Below, in pieces: positions 51,410 through 61,441 of a stretch of 64,000 bases of DNA. The number at the start of each line of letters is the position of its first letter. Positions within the stretch are counted from its first letter, which is position 1. The position numbers and the translations under genes were made by a program. Origin of the DNA: Bacillus wiedmannii (lineage in GTDB: Bacteria; Bacillota; Bacilli; Bacillales; Bacillaceae_G); contig NZ_LOBC01000017.1 in NCBI RefSeq assembly GCF_001583695.1, forward strand, positions 434,001 through 498,000, read 5' to 3'. The notes below the pieces were generated by a model. That model was not told the DNA's origin. It saw nothing but the letters and a program-made list of their open reading frames with translations, and made no database searches.

Positions 51410-52512
51410 CAATGTGTATATGCTCCTGTATTATCTTGGTCAATTTGATGATGCAAGGCTGCATTTAAACCACTCGCTATTACATTCGCCATATCCTCTA
51501 TGAAAGCATCCACTTCTTTCGGAGTCACCATTAAATTATGACCAAGAGGAGATAACACTTCATAAATTAATTTTCTCTTCTCTTCATCTTCCAGTGTACC
51601 TACAGCACCTAAAAACATATTCCGACTCTTTTCATCCGGCATATCTTCTTCTGTTAATTTTTTCTTTTCTCCAAATGTAAAACCGGCTGGCAACAAAGAA
51701 CGGGAAGGTTTGTTTCCTTCTTTCATCTCCCGTCCAAAATGTTTCAAAATAAAATCAATTGTATCGCTTGTAATCGAAACTGCATCAACCACAGTCGGAA
51801 CACCAATCGCGATAACAGGAATACCCAATGTTTCTTTACTAAGTTCCTTACGCTTATTCCCAACACCCGATCCAGGATGAATTCCCGTATCAGAAATTTG
51901 TATCGTACTATTTACTCGTTCAATAGAGCGGGCAGCTAATGCATCAATTGCAATGACAAAGTCTGGCTTCGTCTTCTCAATGATTCCATAAATGACATCG
52001 CTCGTTTCGATTCCTGTAATTCCCATTACCCCCGGCCGAATTGCACTAACAGGCCTAAACCCTTCTTCTACACTTTCAGGCTGCAATTGAAACAAATGTC
52101 TCGTTACCAATACATTTTCTACAACGATTGGTCCAAGCGCATCTGGCGTTACATTCCAATTCCCAAGGCCAACAATTAAACAACTCGCTTCTTTCGTAAC
52201 GCCAACCTCTTCTAAGAAATAAGAAAATTCTTTTGCAAAAATGCGCTCTACTTTTTGTTGCAGTTCCGTATCTTGTTGACGTATACCTTGTACTTCAAGC
52301 GTTAAATAACTCCCAGGTTTTTTACCCATCGATTCAGAGGCAATTTCATCAATCGTTACTTTTGTAATGGTAATACCTTCTTCTTCCCTCTCTTTGACAA
52401 TAACTCCTTGTATCCCTTTTTGCTCTTCTTGACTCTCTTGCAGCATTTCATGTGCCTCTACAGCAAGGTCCGTTCTAACACTATATTTACTTAAATCTAA
52501 TGGTTCTTTCAT
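51409..52512 (-). CDS. gpr: Gpr, germination protease
   Basis: 367 residues of the spore-specific aspartic-type endopeptidase that degrades small acid-soluble proteins at germination. The start [20 protein letters not shown] includes the propeptide and the SASP-like cleavage region around [16 protein letters not shown] seven nt before the ATG at 52512 excludes the longer frame. In B. subtilis gpr is made in the forespore (sigma-F/sigma-G); no clear site was found here. Confidence 0.95.
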   Translation of the reverse strand: MKEPLDLSKYSVRTDLAVEAHEMLQESQEEQKGIQGVIVKEREEEGITITKVTIDEIASESMGKKPGSYLTLEVQGIRQQDTELQQKVERIFAKEFSYFLEEVGVTKEASCLIVGLGNWNVTPDALGPIVVENVLVTRHLFQLQPESVEEGFRPVSAIRPGVMGITGIETSDVIYGIIEKTKPDFVIAIDALAARSIERVNSTIQISDTGIHPGSGVGNKRKELSKETLGIPVIAIGVPTVVDAVSITSDTIDFILKHFGREMKEGNKPSRSLLPAGFTFGEKKKLTEEDMPDEKSRNMFLGAVGTLEDEEKRKLIYEVLSPLGHNLMVTPKEVDAFIEDMANVIASGLNAALHHQIDQDNTGAYTH

Positions 52513-52607
52513 CGTATCTCCTCCGTAATTCATAGTAAATATCGTTAGATTTCCCAAAGTTATATAAGGTCATTCTTTCCTTTACGTGAAATTTCATTGA
52601 TATACTA

Positions 52608-52636
52608 TTGCAATTCTCTTCACCGTTTGATAGAAT
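52608..52636 (+). promoter_or_regulatory. Sigma-A promoter of rpsT
   Basis: TTGCAA (52608-52613), 17-bp spacer, TAGAAT (52631-52636). Confidence 0.65.
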
Positions 52637-52693
52637 ATCACTTGTTCTATGTTAAGAATCGAGTCATTCGATTGCACCAGGGAGGTGAAAAGT

Positions 52694-52951
52694 ATGGCAA
52701 ACATCAAATCTGCTATCAAACGCGCTAAACTTAGCGAAGAGCGTCGTTCACATAACGCTTCTATCAAGTCTGACATGCGTTCTGCTGTTAAAACTGTAGA
52801 AGCTTTAGTTACTAATAACGATCTTGAAAATGCTAAAGAAGCTTTCAAAACTGCTTCTAAAAAACTTGACAAAGCAGCTCGTAAAGGTCTTATCCACCAA
52901 AACGCTGCAGCTCGTCAAAAATCTCGCTTAGCGAAACAAGTAAACGCGTAA
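52694..52951 (+). CDS. rpsT: RpsT, ribosomal protein S20
   Basis: 85 residues, highly basic, helical ([17 protein letters not shown] ... [14 protein letters not shown]). Binds 16S rRNA early in assembly. The ATG at 52694 has GGGAGGTG seven nt upstream; the codon use is highly biased as expected for a ribosomal protein. Divergent from gpr. Confidence 0.97.
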   Translation: MANIKSAIKRAKLSEERRSHNASIKSDMRSAVKTVEALVTNNDLENAKEAFKTASKKLDKAARKGLIHQNAAARQKSRLAKQVNA

Positions 52952-52959
52952 GGCGTTTA

Positions 52960-52987
52960 AAAAACGATCCATTTGGATCGTTTTTTT
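52960..52987 (+). terminator. Terminator of rpsT
   Basis: AAACGATCC/GGATCGTTT with a 4-nt loop and T run. Confidence 0.88.
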
Positions 52988-52991
52988 ATAT

Positions 52992-53028
52992 ACAAAAAGT
53001 TCACGTGCTAAGCACGTGAACTTTTTGT
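52992..53028 (-). terminator. Terminator of holA
   Basis: Perfect stem AAAAAGTTCACGTGCT and its complement with a tiny loop; T run on either strand, placed right after holA. Confidence 0.85.
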
Positions 53029-53032
53029 TTCA

Positions 53033-54043
53033 TCACATATGATTTAACCGCATTAAGAAAAACTCAAGCACAAGTTTCTTATCCATTTTTCCAGTCTTCA
53101 TACTATAATCAGCTTCCGCTAATTCTATAATCACTTTTTTTAATTCTTCAAAAGAGAAAAACTTCGTTTGATTCATCGCTAACTTTACACGATATGGATG
53201 CACACCAATATGAGACGCAATTTGATTTTGTCCATAACCACGCTGCTGTAACTCTTTCACTTGATAGAGCAAGCGGAATTGACTTACTAATAACGCAAGC
53301 AGTTTAATTGGTTCCTCTTGCTGCGTAAATAATCCATCCAAAATTTGCATCGCACCCGCGATATCTTTTTTTACCACTTTTTCTGTCAAAGCAAACACAT
53401 TTTGTTCAACCGATTTTGGCACAAGCTCCCCAACAAGTTTCGGTGTAATCTCTCCGCCCATACCGACGTATAACGTTAACTTGTCCATTTCCTTCGCCAA
53501 CATCGTTACATTACTTCCCACAAGCTCTAACAACAAACTAACAGCTGCATTATCTATATGCACATGCACTTCATCTGCACGAGCAACAATCCACTTCTGA
53601 ACATCCTGCACTTGCATCGCATTCGCTTCTACTACGTCCGCTGTTTTCTTTAATAATTTTGTAATTTTTTTTCGTTCATCAAGTTTTTCGTAAGGCGCAA
53701 CAAAAACAAGAATAGAAAATGGAGAAGGCTCTCCAATATATTCTTCTAAAATTTTTATATTTTGCTCTAATTTTTCTTTTTGTGAAGTTAAAAATAGTGG
53801 TGATTTTATTAATATCACTTTACGTTCCCCGAAAAAAGGAAGTGTACGTGCATCCTCAACCACATCTTCTAAATACGCTTCTTCTAAATCATATGTCACA
53901 ACATTAAACTCGCGATCTTCCTCTTCAAGCGCTTCTGTTGTAATAAGCTTTATCGTTTCATTTATAAAAAACGCTTCCGTTCCATACAGTAAATACACTG
54001 GAGCAAACTGCTTCTTTTTAATCTTTTTATGTATATCACTCAT
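53033..54043 (-). CDS. holA: HolA, DNA polymerase III delta subunit
   Basis: 336 residues, AAA+-like clamp-loader wrench subunit: VYLLYGTEAFFINET at the N-terminus, degenerate nucleotide-binding site as usual for delta, and the C-terminal helical collar (QRGYGQNQIASHIGVHPYRVKLA). Opens the sliding clamp. Replaces the same yqeN gene of B. subtilis. RBS AGGGAGTAGG. Confidence 0.94.
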   Translation of the reverse strand: MSDIHKKIKKKQFAPVYLLYGTEAFFINETIKLITTEALEEEDREFNVVTYDLEEAYLEDVVEDARTLPFFGERKVILIKSPLFLTSQKEKLEQNIKILEEYIGEPSPFSILVFVAPYEKLDERKKITKLLKKTADVVEANAMQVQDVQKWIVARADEVHVHIDNAAVSLLLELVGSNVTMLAKEMDKLTLYVGMGGEITPKLVGELVPKSVEQNVFALTEKVVKKDIAGAMQILDGLFTQQEEPIKLLALLVSQFRLLYQVKELQQRGYGQNQIASHIGVHPYRVKLAMNQTKFFSFEELKKVIIELAEADYSMKTGKMDKKLVLEFFLMRLNHM

Positions 54044-54388
54044 ACTTTTTCCTACTCCCTAACTTGGCAATATATATTTATACTACTGCCCTAGCTTTCG
54101 TTTTACAAGTACAAAGGAACAGGCTTTATGACCCGTTCCTTTATTTATATTAAACGCCACGCAATAAGCCCCGGGTTTCTTATTGGTGTGCGGTAATCAC
54201 CTTCCCTTTATTATTCACAATAAAGATTCAAGTATAAGTGCCAACTGTTAACATGCTTGGAAACAAAACACTCACGTTCCTTAACGATCTAAAGTAGTAA
54301 AAACGCTCGATTTCTCTTCATATGGAAATTGTAGATTTTTTTCTGACAATATTTTATACTAAAGTGGAATGTTGGGGAGGGATTCTAA
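54044..54388. other. Gap between holA and yqzM
   Basis: 345 bp. Contains two hairpin-forming stretches: AAAGGAAC...GTTCCTTT (54114-54142) and an imperfect CAATAAG...CTTATTG pair around 54160-54190. No ORF with a ribosome binding site. It must hold the promoters of holA (leftward) and yqzM (rightward), neither of which I could assign. Confidence 0.5.
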
Positions 54389-54523
54389 ATGAATGATTTT
54401 GAACAGAACGTTCAAAGTAAACGCAATGACGCTATTGATTCAGGGGTAGGATTTATCGTCTCATTTGGTTTTTTCGCAACACTTTTCATCATTGCAACTG
54501 TTATTAAATTTATCGGTTCTTAA
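54389..54523 (+). CDS. yqzM: YqzM, small single-span membrane protein
   Basis: 44 residues, missed by length-limited gene calling. Soluble N-terminus NDFEQNVQSKRNDAIDSG, then one membrane span (GFFATLFIIATVIKFIG). The sequence closely matches the YqzM family of Bacillus, whose gene also lies between holA and comEC. Function unknown. Strong RBS GGGGAGGG. Confidence 0.92.
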   Translation: MNDFEQNVQSKRNDAIDSGVGFIVSFGFFATLFIIATVIKFIGS

Positions 54524-54553
54524 AGACTGCTGCTTACTGGCAGTCTTCTTTTT
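54524..54553 (+). terminator. Terminator of yqzM
   Basis: AAGACTGC/GCAGTCTT with a 9-nt loop and six T; it runs up to the comEC stop codon on the other strand. Confidence 0.85.
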
Positions 54554-56874
54554 TATCTATTATGTGTTTCATCGTATGTGATTTTGCTACGAAAGGTTCC
54601 GTGTTCCACTTTAAAAACATAGGAAATAGCGCCTTGCTTATCCGTACGCCATATTTCAATCCCCATCTTCTCCAAACGCTCTATCACTTCCTTATGAGGA
54701 TGCCCATACCTATTACGCTCACCGACAGAAATAATCGCTATATCAGGCTGTACAGCGCTCAAAAAAGGCACTATAGATGACGTATTACTCCCATGATGAG
54801 CAACCTTTAAAACATCCGCCCGTAAATCTGGATACGTAGCTATTAAAAATTTCTCTCCTTCTTCTTCTAAATCACCTGTAAACAGCCACGTTGCCCCTCC
54901 TAATTTTGCCCATATTACGATTGAAGCATTATTTTCACTTCTTGCTTTTCCTGTTGGAGCTAACACAAAAAATTCCGCTTCATTTACGCTCCAACTCTCT
55001 CCTCCCCCCACTTCACTTATTTTCACTTCCTTTTCTAATGCCTGTTTCTTTAATACTTTTTCTAATACCGCATCTTGTTCTTTTCGGCCAAATACAACTT
55101 CTTTTACGCTTATATTTGATAATAACTCTTGCGCAGCACCTATATGATCCGCATCTCCATGCGTTACGATTAATTTATCAATTGTTTTAATCCCTTCCTT
55201 TTGTAAATAAGGGATTAAAATATCATTTCCAACAGAAAATTCATGCTTTTTCCGTTGCCATTCTTCCTTATTTGCACGCATTGTGCCACCAGTATCAATG
55301 AGGTAAATCTCTTTATCGTACGGGAGGCGAATTAAAATTGCGTCTCCCTGTCCAACATCAAGAAATGTAACACTCCCACTTTCTCGAAAATACGGATATA
55401 CATAATGACATGTACAAACGAAAAGAAATATACCCGAAGCTACGAACATAATTTTCTTCGACACCCGCCTTTCCCAAACCATCAATATACTAACAATACT
55501 CGCGTAATATAGAGCTACAAGAAGTATAGGTGTTTGCCCGAAAACAAGGCGGATAAACGGTAAATTTTCACAATAACTTAGAAAATCATTAGAAAGATTC
55601 AAACCTATTGATAGTACATTCGCAAGTCCTTTTGCAAGAAACGGGAAGATCGGTATACATACCAAAACAATAATACTACACGGCAATACAATAAGAGATA
55701 AAAACGGAACGTATAGGATATTAAGAAAAATACTATATGGAGAAAAATAACCGAAGTGATATAACAAAATCGGAGTACTAACGAGTTGTGAAATAAAAGA
55801 GATATAAATGGAATTTCGGATTACTCCATTGCTACTATCTAGTAAAAGCGGGGCTGACAAAAGCAAGGCGAAACTACCAACGAACGAAAACTGAAAGCCA
55901 ATATTAAAGACAAGATACGGATCAAATATAAGCATACATATAGCTGTAACGCTTAAAGCATCTAAGCTAGATAAACGAATAGAACATATGAAAGCAATCA
56001 ACATCAAAACTCCTGTTATAGAAGCTCTTATAACAGACGGTGATTCTCCTGCTAAAATCATATATAGAGGAATGCAAAAGATAAGACATACTGTCGCTAT
56101 CTCCCTCGTCACACCACTTCTTAGCAAAATAAAATACACAATTACCATTAACAATACGATATGCGATCCTGAAATCGCCAACAAATGTACAAGACCAAAT
56201 TGCTGATATTGCTCTTCAACTTCAAATGTCATTTGTTGTCTATCACCAAATACTAATGCATTCATAAAAGCACCTGATTGCTCCGGAAACATTTCTGTAA
56301 CGCCCGAGATTGATTGCTGTCTCAAAAGAAGAATCCATTGCACGAGTGACAACGATGTTTTTTGGCATTCAGAAATATGTATAGCCTCCAATATGAAATG
56401 AATATTTTGCTTATACAAATAATCACGATAATTAAAACCATGAAAGTTCCGAGCTATTGGTGGTTCTTTCCTCTCACCTTCGAATACACATGATACTCCT
56501 GCATGTAATTGTCGCAGTTGTTTCTTTTCCAAGGCCGATTTAATTTTGTAACTTAACTGCACTATATTTTTATTCTGATCTTCAACTTGAAATGTTAGGC
56601 GATCCCCGTTAATAAGAGGTGTATTTTGTATTAGCCCCCTTGTAACTTCGTAAGACTCTCCTAGAGGCTTGTTTTGCCCTTGAATATACGTAGTGTACAT
56701 AGCGCCACTAAAACACGCTAACATACAAAAAAAGAAGGTTTTACGCGAAGTACGGTATAAACAATAGAAAACATACAAAACGAGACAACAAGTCAGCAAT
56801 AAAACTGAAGTGGAAAAGGCAATTGCAATCCCTATGATAAATGAGATTGCAACATAACCCCATTGTCCATACAA
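54553..56874 (-). CDS. comEC: ComEC, DNA-uptake channel
   Basis: 773 residues: two N-terminal membrane segments, an extracytoplasmic OB-like domain (DUF4131, about 60-200), the ComEC/Rec2 competence domain with some eight membrane spans (about 215-480) and a C-terminal metallo-beta-lactamase-like domain with THGDADHIGA and AHHGS. It carries single-stranded DNA across the membrane. All motifs are intact. Start is TTG at 56874 with GGAG nine nt upstream. Last gene of the comE operon. Confidence 0.95.
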   Translation of the reverse strand: MYGQWGYVAISFIIGIAIAFSTSVLLLTCCLVLYVFYCLYRTSRKTFFFCMLACFSGAMYTTYIQGQNKPLGESYEVTRGLIQNTPLINGDRLTFQVEDQNKNIVQLSYKIKSALEKKQLRQLHAGVSCVFEGERKEPPIARNFHGFNYRDYLYKQNIHFILEAIHISECQKTSLSLVQWILLLRQQSISGVTEMFPEQSGAFMNALVFGDRQQMTFEVEEQYQQFGLVHLLAISGSHIVLLMVIVYFILLRSGVTREIATVCLIFCIPLYMILAGESPSVIRASITGVLMLIAFICSIRLSSLDALSVTAICMLIFDPYLVFNIGFQFSFVGSFALLLSAPLLLDSSNGVIRNSIYISFISQLVSTPILLYHFGYFSPYSIFLNILYVPFLSLIVLPCSIIVLVCIPIFPFLAKGLANVLSIGLNLSNDFLSYCENLPFIRLVFGQTPILLVALYYASIVSILMVWERRVSKKIMFVASGIFLFVCTCHYVYPYFRESGSVTFLDVGQGDAILIRLPYDKEIYLIDTGGTMRANKEEWQRKKHEFSVGNDILIPYLQKEGIKTIDKLIVTHGDADHIGAAQELLSNISVKEVVFGRKEQDAVLEKVLKKQALEKEVKISEVGGGESWSVNEAEFFVLAPTGKARSENNASIVIWAKLGGATWLFTGDLEEEGEKFLIATYPDLRADVLKVAHHGSNTSSIVPFLSAVQPDIAIISVGERNRYGHPHKEVIERLEKMGIEIWRTDKQGAISYVFKVEHGTFRSKITYDETHNR

Positions 56875-56887
56875 CTATACTCACTCC

Positions 56888-57445
56888 TTATAGCATCATT
56901 TTTGCTTTCGTGAATACATGCTGTAATTCTTCCATTGATAAGTTTTCTTTTTCTAAAGATGCAAATAGTTCTTTTAACTCCATATGACGCTTTTGATCCT
57001 CTAATGCTGCAATATTATATTCTAGCGGAACGTGTTTCACTGTTACATCCGCTTTTTCAAATAACTCTACGGCATATGGATGATTTTTATAATCCTGCGC
57101 ATAATAAACTGCTGTAATACCACTTTGAATAATCGCCTTACAGCATTGTAAACAAGGGAAATGCGTAACATAAATTTCCGCTTCCTCCGTTTTCACACCG
57201 AATTTTGCACACTGTAATAAAGCATTCATTTCTGCGTGAATTGTACGAACACAATGATTATCAATAACGTAGCATCCATCATCTATACAATGTACGCCAC
57301 CTTTAATTGAACCATTATATCCACCAGCAATAATTCGTTTATCACGAACGATTGTCGCTCCTACTGCAAGCCTTGTACATGTACTACGTAAAGATAGCAG
57401 ATGGCTTTGCGTCATAAAATATTGATCCCATGAAATTCGTTCCAT
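56888..57445 (-). CDS. comEB: ComEB, dCMP deaminase family protein
   Basis: 185 residues. Zinc deaminase motifs HAEMNALLQ and PCLQCCK, with additional Cys/His positions (HCIDDGC ... HCVRTIHAE) typical of dCMP deaminases. Probably supplies dUMP for thymidylate synthesis; in B. subtilis it is dispensable for transformation. ATG at 57445 with AGGTGA upstream; a GTG nine bases earlier overlaps that site. Confidence 0.94.
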   Translation of the reverse strand: MERISWDQYFMTQSHLLSLRSTCTRLAVGATIVRDKRIIAGGYNGSIKGGVHCIDDGCYVIDNHCVRTIHAEMNALLQCAKFGVKTEEAEIYVTHFPCLQCCKAIIQSGITAVYYAQDYKNHPYAVELFEKADVTVKHVPLEYNIAALEDQKRHMELKELFASLEKENLSMEELQHVFTKAKMML

Positions 57446-57508
57446 ATTTTTCACCTACTTTTTTGTCTACTTGTAGTGTAGCGAATGAAGAAAAACTTCG
57501 TCAATCTT

Positions 57509-58105
57509 TTACGGAATAATAATTTGATCTTTTATTCTTTCCAATGACTTCACACCGATCCCATCAATCTCCAACAAATCTTCTATTTTCTGAAAAGGAC
57601 CATGTTCTTCTCGATATTTCAAAATACTTTCTGCTTTCCGAGAACCAATGCCTGTAATTTTTTCAAGTTGTTCTTTAGAAGCTGCATTTATTTGAACTTT
57701 CCCCTCCCCCTTTGCAATAGCAGCTACCTCTTGCACTTGTTCGTTTTCATTCGGTACATAAAGGATCATTTGGTCTTGTACCATTTGTGCTAAATTTACC
57801 TTCTTCCTATCTGCCTCAGGTAAAAAACCACCTGCCTTTTCAATAGCATCCTTGACCCGGTCCCCTTCTTTCATTTCATACACCCCCTCTTTAACAACAG
57901 CCCCTTTCATATCAATTACAATTATTTTTTTCTGCTGCTTTGTATCCGATATTTTCGGTTTACTTTTCTTCTCTAGCTCTTTCGCTTGAACATCCGTTGC
58001 AATGACCGTTCGCTCTGTATGCTGGTTCGTTTTCCAAAAAAGAAGAAAAAGTACAGTTCCAATAATAGCTACTAATCCTAACCATTTCTTTGGAAAATCC
58101 CACAT
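57509..58105 (-). CDS. comEA: ComEA, DNA receptor for uptake
   Basis: 198 residues: one membrane anchor (about 8-25), charged linker, SLBB-type domain (about 60-120, GAVVKEGVYEMKEGDRVKDAI) and two helix-hairpin-helix motifs (INAASKEQLEKITGIGSRKA and EIDGIGVKSLERI) that bind double-stranded DNA at the cell surface. The second of two adjacent ATGs is chosen because GAGGTG is then seven nt away; the first would give 199 residues. Confidence 0.93.
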   Translation of the reverse strand: MWDFPKKWLGLVAIIGTVLFLLFWKTNQHTERTVIATDVQAKELEKKSKPKISDTKQQKKIIVIDMKGAVVKEGVYEMKEGDRVKDAIEKAGGFLPEADRKKVNLAQMVQDQMILYVPNENEQVQEVAAIAKGEGKVQINAASKEQLEKITGIGSRKAESILKYREEHGPFQKIEDLLEIDGIGVKSLERIKDQIIIP

Positions 58106-58185
58106 CATTTTACACCTCTAATCATAAATTTATAACATCATTCATATTGTTTAGGAGAAAGCTGTTACGAAGGAGGGATGAAACA

Positions 58186-59013
58186 TTGAACATAGGAATT
58201 ATAGGGACAGGGAACATGGGGAATATACTAATCGACGCATTTTTAGAAACCCGTGCTGTCAAACCTTCGTGCCTTACAATGATTAATCGAACGCCCGCCA
58301 AAGCATATCATATAAAGGAAAAACACCCTTCTGTTCATATAGCCAAAACTATCGATGAGGTAATCGAACGATCACATCTTATTTTTATTTGCGTAAAGCC
58401 GATAGATATATACCCGATCCTACAAAAATACGCTGAACATTTTTCTGATGAAAAGTGCTTAGTTTCTATCACAAGTCCAATATCTCCGTCACAATTAGAG
58501 ACGCTTGTACCTTGCCACATTGCACGTATCATTCCGAGCATTACAAACCGCGCCCTGTCTGGCGCATCACTATTTACATTTGGAAGTAAATGCTCTGAAG
58601 AGTGGCAACAAAAGCTATTTCGCCTATTCAAAAACATTTCTACTCCTCTTATGATAGAAGAAGATATAACGCGCGTTTCATCTGATATAGCAAGCTGCGG
58701 CCCTGCATTCTTTAGTTATTTATTACAATGTTTCATTAACGCTGCTGTAGATAAAACAAATATTACACATGAAGAAGCCACTACTTTAGTAAGTGAAATG
58801 GTCGTTGGAATGGGGAAACTACTTGAAAAAGAGATTTTCACATTGCCTACTTTACAAGAAAAAGTATGTGTTAAAGGCGGCGTTACAGGAGAAGGCATTC
58901 GTGTTTTAGAAGAACATGTTGGGGATATGTTTCATAAATTAATTGAGCGGACACACGAGAAATTTGATGAAGATTTAAAATGCGTCGATCAGCAATTCAA
59001 TAAACACACATAA
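58186..59013 (+). CDS. comER: ComER, pyrroline-5-carboxylate reductase-like protein
   Basis: 275 residues: Rossmann NAD(P) motif GIIGTGNMG (3-11) and a helical C-terminal domain with GPAFFSYLLQCFINAA, as in ProC. In Bacillus it is transcribed divergently from comEA and has been linked to sporulation and biofilm control; enzyme activity unproven. TTG at 58186 with AAGGAGGG upstream; the longer frame has no binding site. Confidence 0.9.
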   Translation: MNIGIIGTGNMGNILIDAFLETRAVKPSCLTMINRTPAKAYHIKEKHPSVHIAKTIDEVIERSHLIFICVKPIDIYPILQKYAEHFSDEKCLVSITSPISPSQLETLVPCHIARIIPSITNRALSGASLFTFGSKCSEEWQQKLFRLFKNISTPLMIEEDITRVSSDIASCGPAFFSYLLQCFINAAVDKTNITHEEATTLVSEMVVGMGKLLEKEIFTLPTLQEKVCVKGGVTGEGIRVLEEHVGDMFHKLIERTHEKFDEDLKCVDQQFNKHT

Positions 59014-59149
59014 TAAATACGTCATCGTCATTCCAAATCCTTTTTATAAATACTTACTTTTTTACATTACATTTTCACTTAAACTAGTATTTTCACACTT
59101 CACGTATATCATCTTCTTATTATGCTAGAACTAAAATTACAACTTCTTT

Positions 59150-59185
59150 ACAAAACAAAAGCAACCTTCTCGGTTGCTTTTGTTT
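59150..59185. terminator. Bidirectional terminator between comER and yqeM
   Basis: AAAACAAAAGCAACC and its complement with a 5-nt loop and T runs on both strands. Confidence 0.88.
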
Positions 59186-59934
59186 TATCCGTTTTTCTTC
59201 GCCATGAAGAAAATACGCTCTGTTTGTTCTGTAACTTCAAGTCGCTCAAAATCACCAGTGACGCGAAGCACAGTAAAACCAGCTTCTTCAAGCCATTTCG
59301 TTAACTCTTCGACCTGATATGCACGTTGCACGTGACATTCGTCAAAACGATGGTACACATCTTCTTCTGGGTCTTGAACAAAGAATGTTAAATCATGTTC
59401 TACACTATTTGATTCTTCACCAGGGAAGCAATTCCAAATAAGAGATATTTCTTCTCCATTCACTGTGTATGTTTCATTTTGAAATACATGATGTATTTTA
59501 TATAAAGAATGTACATCAAATAAAAACAAACCATCTTGACGTAAATGGTGAAACACTCTTCGAAATGTTTCTTGCACTCCATCTTCTTGCAATACATAGT
59601 TTAATGAATCACAAAAGATCGTTACACAGTCAAACTCACCTGGAACGTCAAGCTCTCGCATGTCTTGTTGGTAAAAAGGAATAAAGTATCCTTCTCCGCC
59701 TAGTTTTTGCTGAGCGACCGTTAACATCTCTTCCGAAAGATCGACACCGATTAAATCGTAACCCTTTTGTACAAGCGGAAGTGTTACATTACCAGTACCG
59801 CATGCTACATCAAGAATCTTCGCCTCTTTCATATCCGCTTGCTGTAAACTTTCCTCTGTGAATTCCACCCATTTATCATAAGGAACATCATTCATTAGTT
59901 CGTCGTACAACAAAGCAAATTGTTCGTATTTCAT
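59185..59934 (-). CDS. yqeM: YqeM, class I SAM-dependent methyltransferase
   Basis: 249 residues. SAM motif I ILDVACGTGNVTLPL (about 40-54), motif II GVDLSEEML and motif IV FDCVTIFCDSLNYV are present. Substrate unknown. Its ATG overlaps the rsfS stop by four bases in the nadD-yqeK-rsfS-yqeM group, suggesting a link to ribosome or nucleotide metabolism only by context. Confidence 0.9.
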   Translation of the reverse strand: MKYEQFALLYDELMNDVPYDKWVEFTEESLQQADMKEAKILDVACGTGNVTLPLVQKGYDLIGVDLSEEMLTVAQQKLGGEGYFIPFYQQDMRELDVPGEFDCVTIFCDSLNYVLQEDGVQETFRRVFHHLRQDGLFLFDVHSLYKIHHVFQNETYTVNGEEISLIWNCFPGEESNSVEHDLTFFVQDPEEDVYHRFDECHVQRAYQVEELTKWLEEAGFTVLRVTGDFERLEVTEQTERIFFMAKKNG

Positions 59935-60287
59935 TGGTCTAGCTCGTCTGTAATATCCTCACGTGGCACATCGCCCCAAAGACGCTCTAAATTATAGTGA
60001 TTACGCTCATCTTTATGGAATACATGAGCAACTACATCTCCAAGGTCAACTAGTACCCAGCGTGCTTCGTCAAAACCTTCCATACGTTGTACGTCGATTT
60101 GGAACTCATGTGCTTTTGATTTAATTTCACGCGCAATTGCTTGCACTTGCTTATCTGAGTTACCGTGACAAATAATGAAATAATCTGCAATTGGTGAAAT
60201 ACCTTGCATATTTAGGACAACCATATCTTCTGCTCTCTTATCATCAGCTGCTTTTGCTGCTAATACTAATAACTCTTTATCTTTCAT
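59931..60287 (-). CDS. rsfS: RsfS, ribosomal silencing factor
   Basis: 118 residues, Iojap/DUF143 fold (VVLNMQGISPIADYFIICHGNSDKQVQAIA ... WVLVDLGDVVAHVFHKDERNHYNLERLW). It binds L14 on the 50S subunit and blocks subunit joining under starvation. Four-base overlap with yqeK. Confidence 0.95.
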   Translation of the reverse strand: MKDKELLVLAAKAADDKRAEDMVVLNMQGISPIADYFIICHGNSDKQVQAIAREIKSKAHEFQIDVQRMEGFDEARWVLVDLGDVVAHVFHKDERNHYNLERLWGDVPREDITDELDQ

Positions 60288-60853
60288 TTACTAATTTCCT
60301 CCTTGATAACTGCGTTGTATGTTTGGAATGTTAATGGATAAATCGTTTGATTTTTTTCCATTAAAAATTGAATTGTTCGCTTTAACGCAAATAATAAAGC
60401 TTGATTTATATCCGTATATGCGAGTTTACGAGCTTCCTCCACCCCTGGAAACTTTCGCCCAGGCTCAATGTAATCAGCTACATAAATTACTTTATCTAAC
60501 ATCGTCATTTTCTCATGACCACTTGTATGATATGTAATAGCTTGCAGGATTTCAGGATCCGTAATGCCTACTTCTTTTTCTACTAAGTATGCCCCAACAG
60601 GTGCATGCCATAACTCTTTGTTATAACAAAGTAAATCTTTCGGCAAATCTTCACTTTTAATAATCTCTTCCATCTCAGAAATCGCTCTACACTTCGCATA
60701 ATCATGGAATATAGCTGCAACTTCAGCCTTTTTTTCATCCACACCGTATAACTTAGCAAGTTCAATTGCTGTCTCCATTACACCTATTGTGTGTATATAA
60801 CGTTTTTCATGCATTTGTTGTTTGACAATATGAAGTGCTTTCTCACGATTCAT
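60284..60853 (-). CDS. yqeK: YqeK, HD-domain nucleotide hydrolase
   Basis: 189 residues. HD superfamily: metal residues in [19 protein letters not shown] (about 58-61) and TYHTSGH. Homologues hydrolyse diadenosine tetraphosphate symmetrically. The ATG at 60853 (inside the end of nadD) has GAGG ten nt upstream; the longer frame lies within nadD and is rejected. Confidence 0.93.
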   Translation of the reverse strand: MNREKALHIVKQQMHEKRYIHTIGVMETAIELAKLYGVDEKKAEVAAIFHDYAKCRAISEMEEIIKSEDLPKDLLCYNKELWHAPVGAYLVEKEVGITDPEILQAITYHTSGHEKMTMLDKVIYVADYIEPGRKFPGVEEARKLAYTDINQALLFALKRTIQFLMEKNQTIYPLTFQTYNAVIKEEISK

Positions 60854-61412
60854 ACAACCCATTCCTCTCGATATACACCTGTACTTTTTCGGGAAGTAAG
60901 TATTTACATGTTCCCTTCTCTTTATATCTCTCACGCACTAAAGATGAAGAAACTGCAAACTCCGGAATTTCCACAGTGGTGATAGGATAAGGCGTACGCA
61001 ATGTATAACCAGGTCTTGCAACCCCAACAAACGTCACAAGATCGAGTAACGCTTCAATGTTATACCACTTCGGTAAATACTCAACCATATCTCCACCAAT
61101 AATAAAGTGAAACCGCACATCCGGATACTTCTTCGTCAATTGTAACATAGTGTCATACGTATAAGATGGGCCCTTTCTGCTTAGCTCTTCTAAACAAATA
61201 GAAAAATGTTCCTCCGCCTCAGTCGCAAGCTCTAACATTTGTAAGCGATTTTCTACACTTGTAATATTCCGTCCTTGTTTATGCGGTGGAATTTGGTTCG
61301 GTAAGAACCATACTTCTTCTAAATTCAAAGCGTGATATACTTCATTTGCAATTAGCAAATGCCCATAATGTGGCGGATCAAATGTACCGCCAATGATGCC
61401 AATTTTTCTCAA
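60843..61412 (-). CDS. nadD: NadD, nicotinate-nucleotide adenylyltransferase
   Basis: 189 residues. Nucleotidyltransferase [12 protein letters not shown] (9-20) with the (H/T)xGH site and the C-terminal [10 protein letters not shown] motif (family ISSTxxR). Makes deamido-NAD. Starts with TTG at 61412; GGAAGGGG lies eight nt upstream. Confidence 0.95.
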   Translation of the reverse strand: MRKIGIIGGTFDPPHYGHLLIANEVYHALNLEEVWFLPNQIPPHKQGRNITSVENRLQMLELATEAEEHFSICLEELSRKGPSYTYDTMLQLTKKYPDVRFHFIIGGDMVEYLPKWYNIEALLDLVTFVGVARPGYTLRTPYPITTVEIPEFAVSSSLVRERYKEKGTCKYLLPEKVQVYIERNGLYES

Positions 61413-61441
61413 AAGAAACGCCCCTTCCTTTTACCTACAGT

